In this document: positions 6,509 through 9,362 of the stretch, piece by piece | Layout: each line of letters starts with the position of its first letter | Numbering within the stretch: the first letter of the stretch is position 1 | NCBI GenBank assembly: GCA_003250235.1 | Contig: QKGY01000177.1 | Span: forward strand, 1-9,362 | Length of the DNA stretch: 9,362 bases | Source: Desulfuromonadaceae bacterium | GTDB lineage: Bacteria > Desulfobacterota > Desulfuromonadia > Desulfuromonadales > SZUA-540 | Direction: 5' to 3' | The notes under the pieces: generated by a model | The model's input: only the letters and a program-made list of their open reading frames with translations | Database searches by the model: none | What the model was told of the DNA's origin: nothing | Translations under genes and position numbers: made by a program

Positions 6509-7621
6509 ATGGACATGTCCAAATACAAAGAGATGTTCCTGAGCGAAGCACGGGAGCATCTCAAAAAGATGGGACAGCTGATTGTCGCGCAGGAGAAGAA
6601 TCCTGCCGATCGCGCCGGCATTGATTCGCTGTTCCGTGAAGCGCATTCCATCAAGGGGATGGCCGCCTCGATGGGGTATGACAATACGGCCAAGCTCGCC
6701 CACAACCTGGAAGATTTCATGGACGGCTTTCGAAAGAGCGGCTCTGTGCCGCCCGAAGCCGTGGATCGACTGCTGGCCGGCGTGGATCTTCTCGAAGGTC
6801 TTCTGGAGGATGTGGACGGCGGGAAACCGGAACGGGATGTCGCCCCCTTCCTGTCGGGAAAGGCCGTACCTCCCCCCTCTTCTTCTACGAAAAAGCCGGA
6901 AGGCAAACCAACTCTGCCGGCCAAAGGTCTGCAGATTGCCATTGAACTGGTGGAGGGAACCCCCGTTCCCGCGGCTCGGGCGTTGGTGCTGCTCAAGGAG
7001 CTGAAAAGCATCGGTACCGTTCTGGCCACCAAACCGACAGTAGCCTCTTTGCGTAAAGGCGGGGATATCCGTCGTCTGCATGTCCTTCTCGACACTGAAA
7101 TGCCTCAGGATGTCATCAAAGCCTTCAAAGAGTCCAAACCTGCGGAAGAGCCGAAGGCCCAAGAGCAGGAACCGGAAGAAAAGCCGGCTGTTCGCAAAGA
7201 GGAAGTCTCGCGCACCGTCCGGGTGCGGACCGAGCTTCTGGACCGGTTCATCCAACTGACCGGCGAACTGATTACCAACCGCTATCAGCTTCTGGCTTCG
7301 TCGCAGGCAGAGAACTGGATCGATCTGCGAGACGGGCTGGACCAGCTCAATCGCCTGATTTCCGATCTCTATCACGACGTCCTTCAGGTGCGCATGATGC
7401 CGCTGGAGAGCATCACTGGACGGCTTCCCAGGCTGATCCGCGAGCTTTGCCGCAAAACCGGGAAAGACATCGCCCTGAGGCTGGATGGGGAAAATGTCGA
7501 ACTGGACCGCGCGATTCTCGAAGAGCTGGCTGATCCTCTGGTGCATATGGTGCGAAATGCCAAATGCCGCGGACCACGGAATCGACCGCGCGGGAGAAGT
7601 CTGTGTCTCGGCGCGTCGTGA
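6509..7621 (+). CDS. cheA: N-terminal CheA fragment (P1-P2-P3 and start of P4)
   Basis: This is the open frame actually readable from the cheA start: 370 residues, of which 1-351 are CheA and 352-370 (from KCRGPRN) are out of frame. It retains His46, the P2 region, the dimerisation helices and the first half of the N-box. It lacks the G boxes needed for ATP binding and the P5 CheW-binding domain. If stable it could dimerise but not phosphorylate itself. A linker rich in Pro, Glu and Lys (about 205-235) separates P2 from P3. Confidence 0.7.
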   Translation: MDMSKYKEMFLSEAREHLKKMGQLIVAQEKNPADRAGIDSLFREAHSIKGMAASMGYDNTAKLAHNLEDFMDGFRKSGSVPPEAVDRLLAGVDLLEGLLEDVDGGKPERDVAPFLSGKAVPPPSSSTKKPEGKPTLPAKGLQIAIELVEGTPVPAARALVLLKELKSIGTVLATKPTVASLRKGGDIRRLHVLLDTEMPQDVIKAFKESKPAEEPKAQEQEPEEKPAVRKEEVSRTVRVRTELLDRFIQLTGELITNRYQLLASSQAENWIDLRDGLDQLNRLISDLYHDVLQVRMMPLESITGRLPRLIRELCRKTGKDIALRLDGENVELDRAILEELADPLVHMVRNAKCRGPRNRPRGRSLCLGAS

Positions 7622-8378
7622 AAAGGATATGGTCCTGGTGGAGATTGCCGATAACGGCCGGGGAATGAATCCGGAGCTTCTGCGGAAAAAAGCAGTGGAG
7701 AAGGGATTGCTGTCCGCACCTCAGGCGAAAGCTCTCCGGGACTCAGACGCCTTGCAGTTGATCTGTTATCCCGGTTTTTCGACTGCTCAGACCATCACCG
7801 AGACCTCGGGGCGAGGTGTCGGCATGGACGTGGTTAAATCGGCGGTGGAGAACCTGGGTGGAACGTTGGAAATCTCTTCCGTGATCGGCAAGGGAACCCG
7901 CTTCCTGCTCAAGCTTCCCCTGTCCGTGGCGATCATTCACATCCTTATGGTCGAATGCGACGGTCACCTGATCGGCATTCCCGTCACCCGGGTAATTCGC
8001 ACGCTGGAAATCACACCGTCCGAGGTGCAGACCTCGGGACGCCAGAAGGTGATCCGGGTCAGCGATGCCCTTGACGAAGAAGAAGTCGTTGAAGAGGAGG
8101 TTGCCCTGTTGTCACTTCGAAAGATACTCGAGTTGCCGGGGCGTTCCTTTTCCGGGTCCATCCCGGTCGTTCTGACAGAGATCAAAGGGCGCAAGGTCGG
8201 TATGGTGGTGGATCGGCTTGCCGGCCATCGCCAGGTCTTTGTGCAAAGTCTCAGTTTTCCCATTGATCATCTCGTCGGCGTCAGTGGAGCCTCTGTGCTC
8301 GGTGACGGACGGGTCGTTTTTGTGATCGACCCTGCCGCCATGTTGGATGACCGGCACAAAGCCGTCACCTCTCGTTAA
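7485..8378 (+). CDS. cheA: C-terminal CheA fragment (rest of P4, and P5), frame-shifted piece
   Basis: This frame holds CheA from the N-box onward (NAADHGID, then DNGRG, GRGVGMD, GKGT and the CheW-like P5). ATG 7485 is preceded by GAGG with four bases between, but the 25 or so residues before the duplication are not CheA sequence. A second ATG at 7557, inside the duplicated unit, would give MPNAADHGID. A third at 7629 lies seven bases after the stop of the upstream fragment. Independent translation is not shown; this is most simply the second half of a broken gene. Confidence 0.5.
   Translation: MGKMSNWTARFSKSWLILWCIWCEMPNAADHGIDRAGEVCVSARREKDMVLVEIADNGRGMNPELLRKKAVEKGLLSAPQAKALRDSDALQLICYPGFSTAQTITETSGRGVGMDVVKSAVENLGGTLEISSVIGKGTRFLLKLPLSVAIIHILMVECDGHLIGIPVTRVIRTLEITPSEVQTSGRQKVIRVSDALDEEEVVEEEVALLSLRKILELPGRSFSGSIPVVLTEIKGRKVGMVVDRLAGHRQVFVQSLSFPIDHLVGVSGASVLGDGRVVFVIDPAAMLDDRHKAVTSR
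7555..7568 (+). repeat. 7-base tandem duplication AAATGCC x2 that breaks cheA
   Basis: AAATGCC at 7555-7561 is repeated exactly at 7562-7568. Seven is not a multiple of three, so the copy shifts the frame by one. Dropping either copy gives R-N-A-A-D-H-G-I-D, the canonical CheA N-box, which shows that the extra copy is the derived state. Confidence 0.95.
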
Positions 8379-8389
8379 GGAGCCTAGGG

Positions 8390-9007
8390 ATGAATTTCAC
8401 CAGCCTCTCCGAAATCCAGCTTGATGCGCTGCGGGAAATCAGCAATATCGGCATGGGGCACGGTGCCACCGCGTTGTCCCAGCTGCTTGGAGAGACGGTC
8501 CACTTGCGGGTTCCCGAGGTCACCATTACCGATATTGCCCGTGTCCCTGAGCTGCTCGGTGGGGCTGAAAAGGTCGTGGTCGGTATTACCCTGCAGATTC
8601 TGGGGGATGCGCGAGGCAATATCCTGCTGATCCTTCCCCAGGAAAGCGCCCAGCGCCTGCTGCATCGGCTCCTGCGCCAGGGGGGGGGTGGTCTGGTCTT
8701 CGACGAAATCAACACCAGTACCCTCAAAGAGGTCGGCAATATCCTGGCATCGGCATACCTCAGTGCCCTGGGTAGTTTGCTGCACCTCTCCCTGATCCCT
8801 TCCATTCCTCTCCTGGCCTTCGACATGGCCGGAGCCGTGGTCGACTATGTTCTCATCGAGCTGAGTGCCTCGGGGGATACCGCCCTGATGGTGGAGACGG
8901 AATTTATCAGCGAAATCCCCCAGGAGGAGCCGATCAAAGGGCATTTTTTTCTGATTCCCGATCCGGCATCCCTGGAGATTCTGCTGCAGGCCGTGGAGGG
9001 TGTATGA
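8390..9007 (+). CDS. cheC: CheC, CheY-P phosphatase
   Basis: Dephosphorylates CheY-P and in known systems binds CheD, linking CheY-P level to receptor deamidation. The protein is 205 residues, usual for CheC. Both active-site motifs of the form D/S-x3-E-x2-N-x22-P are intact: Asp12, Glu16, Asn19, Pro42 in the first and Ser110, Glu114, Asn117, Pro140 in the second. Two complete sites argue for CheC and against the single-site CheX. AAGGAG (8377-8382), seven bases before ATG 8390, overlaps the cheA stop codon. The stop overlaps cheD in ATGA. A run of nine G (8680-8688) encodes part of Gly98-Gly101 between the two halves. The presence of CheC fits the absence of a CheZ gene. Confidence 0.93.
   Translation: MNFTSLSEIQLDALREISNIGMGHGATALSQLLGETVHLRVPEVTITDIARVPELLGGAEKVVVGITLQILGDARGNILLILPQESAQRLLHRLLRQGGGGLVFDEINTSTLKEVGNILASAYLSALGSLLHLSLIPSIPLLAFDMAGAVVDYVLIELSASGDTALMVETEFISEIPQEEPIKGHFFLIPDPASLEILLQAVEGV
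8680..8688 (+). repeat. nine-G homopolymer tract inside cheC
   Basis: Nine consecutive G bases span Gln97 to Gly100 of CheC. The frame is open across them as sequenced. Tracts of this length can slip in replication and are also prone to sequencing error. Confidence 0.85.
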
Positions 9008-9362
9008 ACCGGGAGCGTGTCGGCATATCGTCGTATCGGATTGCCCGTCCTCCGACCCGGCTGGTAACTTACGGTCTGGGCTCCTGCCTGGGCATCGTTC
9101 TCTATGATCCGGAGTTGAAACTGGGGGGGATGGCTCATACCCTGCTGCCGACCCTGCGCGCAGGAGTGCAGGAGACGCGGATGACTAAGTTCGTCGACAG
9201 TTCCATTGAGGCGATGGTGGCAGAAATGATGAGCTTGGGGGCCTCCGAAAAACGCTTGTGGGCGAAAATCATCGGTGGCGCCAATATGTTCGAGCCGCTT
9301 CATACCTCGGCGGAAGAGACGGTCGGTGCGCGGAATATCCGCCAGGCACGGGAAACTCTGCA
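9004..9362 (+). CDS. cheD: CheD, chemoreceptor glutamine deamidase (partial, 3' end outside window)
   Basis: Converts specific receptor glutamines to glutamates, creating methylation sites and changing receptor activity. Only the first 119 residues are in the window; the family is usually about 160. The catalytic triad is clear: Cys28 in YGLGSCLGIVLYD, His45 in GGMAHTLLP and Thr22. This spacing equals the Thr21/Cys27/His44 triad known for Thermotoga CheD, shifted by one. The motif KIIGGANMFEPL follows, then GARNIRQAR near the cut. ATG 9004 overlaps the cheC stop by four bases, so CheC and CheD are probably made together, which matches their known complex. A frame-neutral run of seven G lies at 9123-9129. 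The gene runs off the right edge. Confidence 0.95.
   Translation, partial: MNRERVGISSYRIARPPTRLVTYGLGSCLGIVLYDPELKLGGMAHTLLPTLRAGVQETRMTKFVDSSIEAMVAEMMSLGASEKRLWAKIIGGANMFEPLHTSAEETVGARNIRQARETL

Larger units (their letters stand above)
6509..8378 (+). pseudogene. cheA: cheA, chemotaxis histidine kinase, frameshifted by a 7-base duplication
   Basis: CheA is the autophosphorylating kinase that passes phosphate to CheY. Taken across both frames, and with one copy of AAATGCC (7555-7568) removed, the gene encodes a 620-residue protein with all five domains. P1 carries phospho-acceptor His46 in REAHSIKG. P2 (about 139-208) is a CheY-docking-like domain. P3 (about 235-295) is the dimerisation helix pair. 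P4 has the N-box HMVRNAADHG (346-355), G1 DNGRG (379-383), GFST (420-423), G2 GRGVGMD (432-438) and G3 GKGT (458-461). P5 (about 470-620) is CheW-like. As sequenced, the frame breaks after Ala351 in the N-box and stops at 7619-7621, so no full kinase can be made. The downstream part shows no decay. ATG 6509 has no clear Shine-Dalgarno; only GAG at 6500 is near. A sequence error is possible. Confidence 0.88.

Noticed and set aside
6335..7546. 403-codon open frame on the minus strand opposite cheY and cheA
   Set aside because: It lies fully antisense to well-recognised CheY and CheA coding sequence, has no recognisable domains and is the kind of shadow frame expected in GC-rich genes.
1..9362. 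search for CRISPR arrays, tRNA or rRNA genes, insertion sequences and defence genes
   Set aside because: No repeated spacer pattern, cloverleaf, transposase motif or defence domain was seen. The genes are housekeeping and chemotaxis families.

Overview
The window is a densely packed bacterial segment with about nine genes, all on the + strand, and little non-coding DNA. It has a moderately high G+C content. Genes overlap by 1-14 bases or are separated by at most 81 bases. CheC and CheD are present alongside CheR, CheW, CheY and CheA, no CheZ is visible, and a thiL gene follows lon. This combination, plus the protein sequence style, suggests a motile deltaproteobacterium, perhaps of the Geobacter/Desulfuromonas/Pelobacter kind. 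That placement is inferred from memory of family sequences and not from any search.

Region 1 (about 1-3374) is housekeeping. It holds an ATP-dependent Lon protease (lon, start most likely TTG at 44), overlapped by thiamine-monophosphate kinase (thiL). Region 2 (3375-3451) is a short intergenic stretch with two interlocked inverted repeats, a weak promoter-like pair and the ribosome binding site of cheR. Region 3 (3452-9362) is a chemotaxis cluster in the order cheR - mcp - cheW - cheY - cheA - cheC - cheD, with cheD cut by the window edge.

The chemotaxis genes form a nearly complete pathway. The receptor has two membrane helices, a HAMP domain and a signalling domain, but no periplasmic sensor. 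CheW couples it to the kinase CheA, which phosphorylates CheY. CheC removes phosphate from CheY. CheR (methylation) and CheD (glutamine deamidation) tune the receptor, and CheC usually binds CheD to regulate it. A CheB methylesterase is not in view and may lie downstream.

The main anomaly is in cheA. A perfect 7-base tandem duplication (AAATGCC, 7555-7568) falls inside the N-box of the ATPase domain and shifts the frame, splitting the gene into a 370-residue N-terminal piece and a C-terminal piece. Removing one copy restores a full 620-residue CheA with every ATP-binding motif. The lesion is therefore recent, reversible by slippage, or a sequence error. I found no mobile element, CRISPR array, RNA gene or clearly new system here. 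The other points worth a look are the sensorless receptor, a nine-G tract in cheC and the inverted repeats before cheR.
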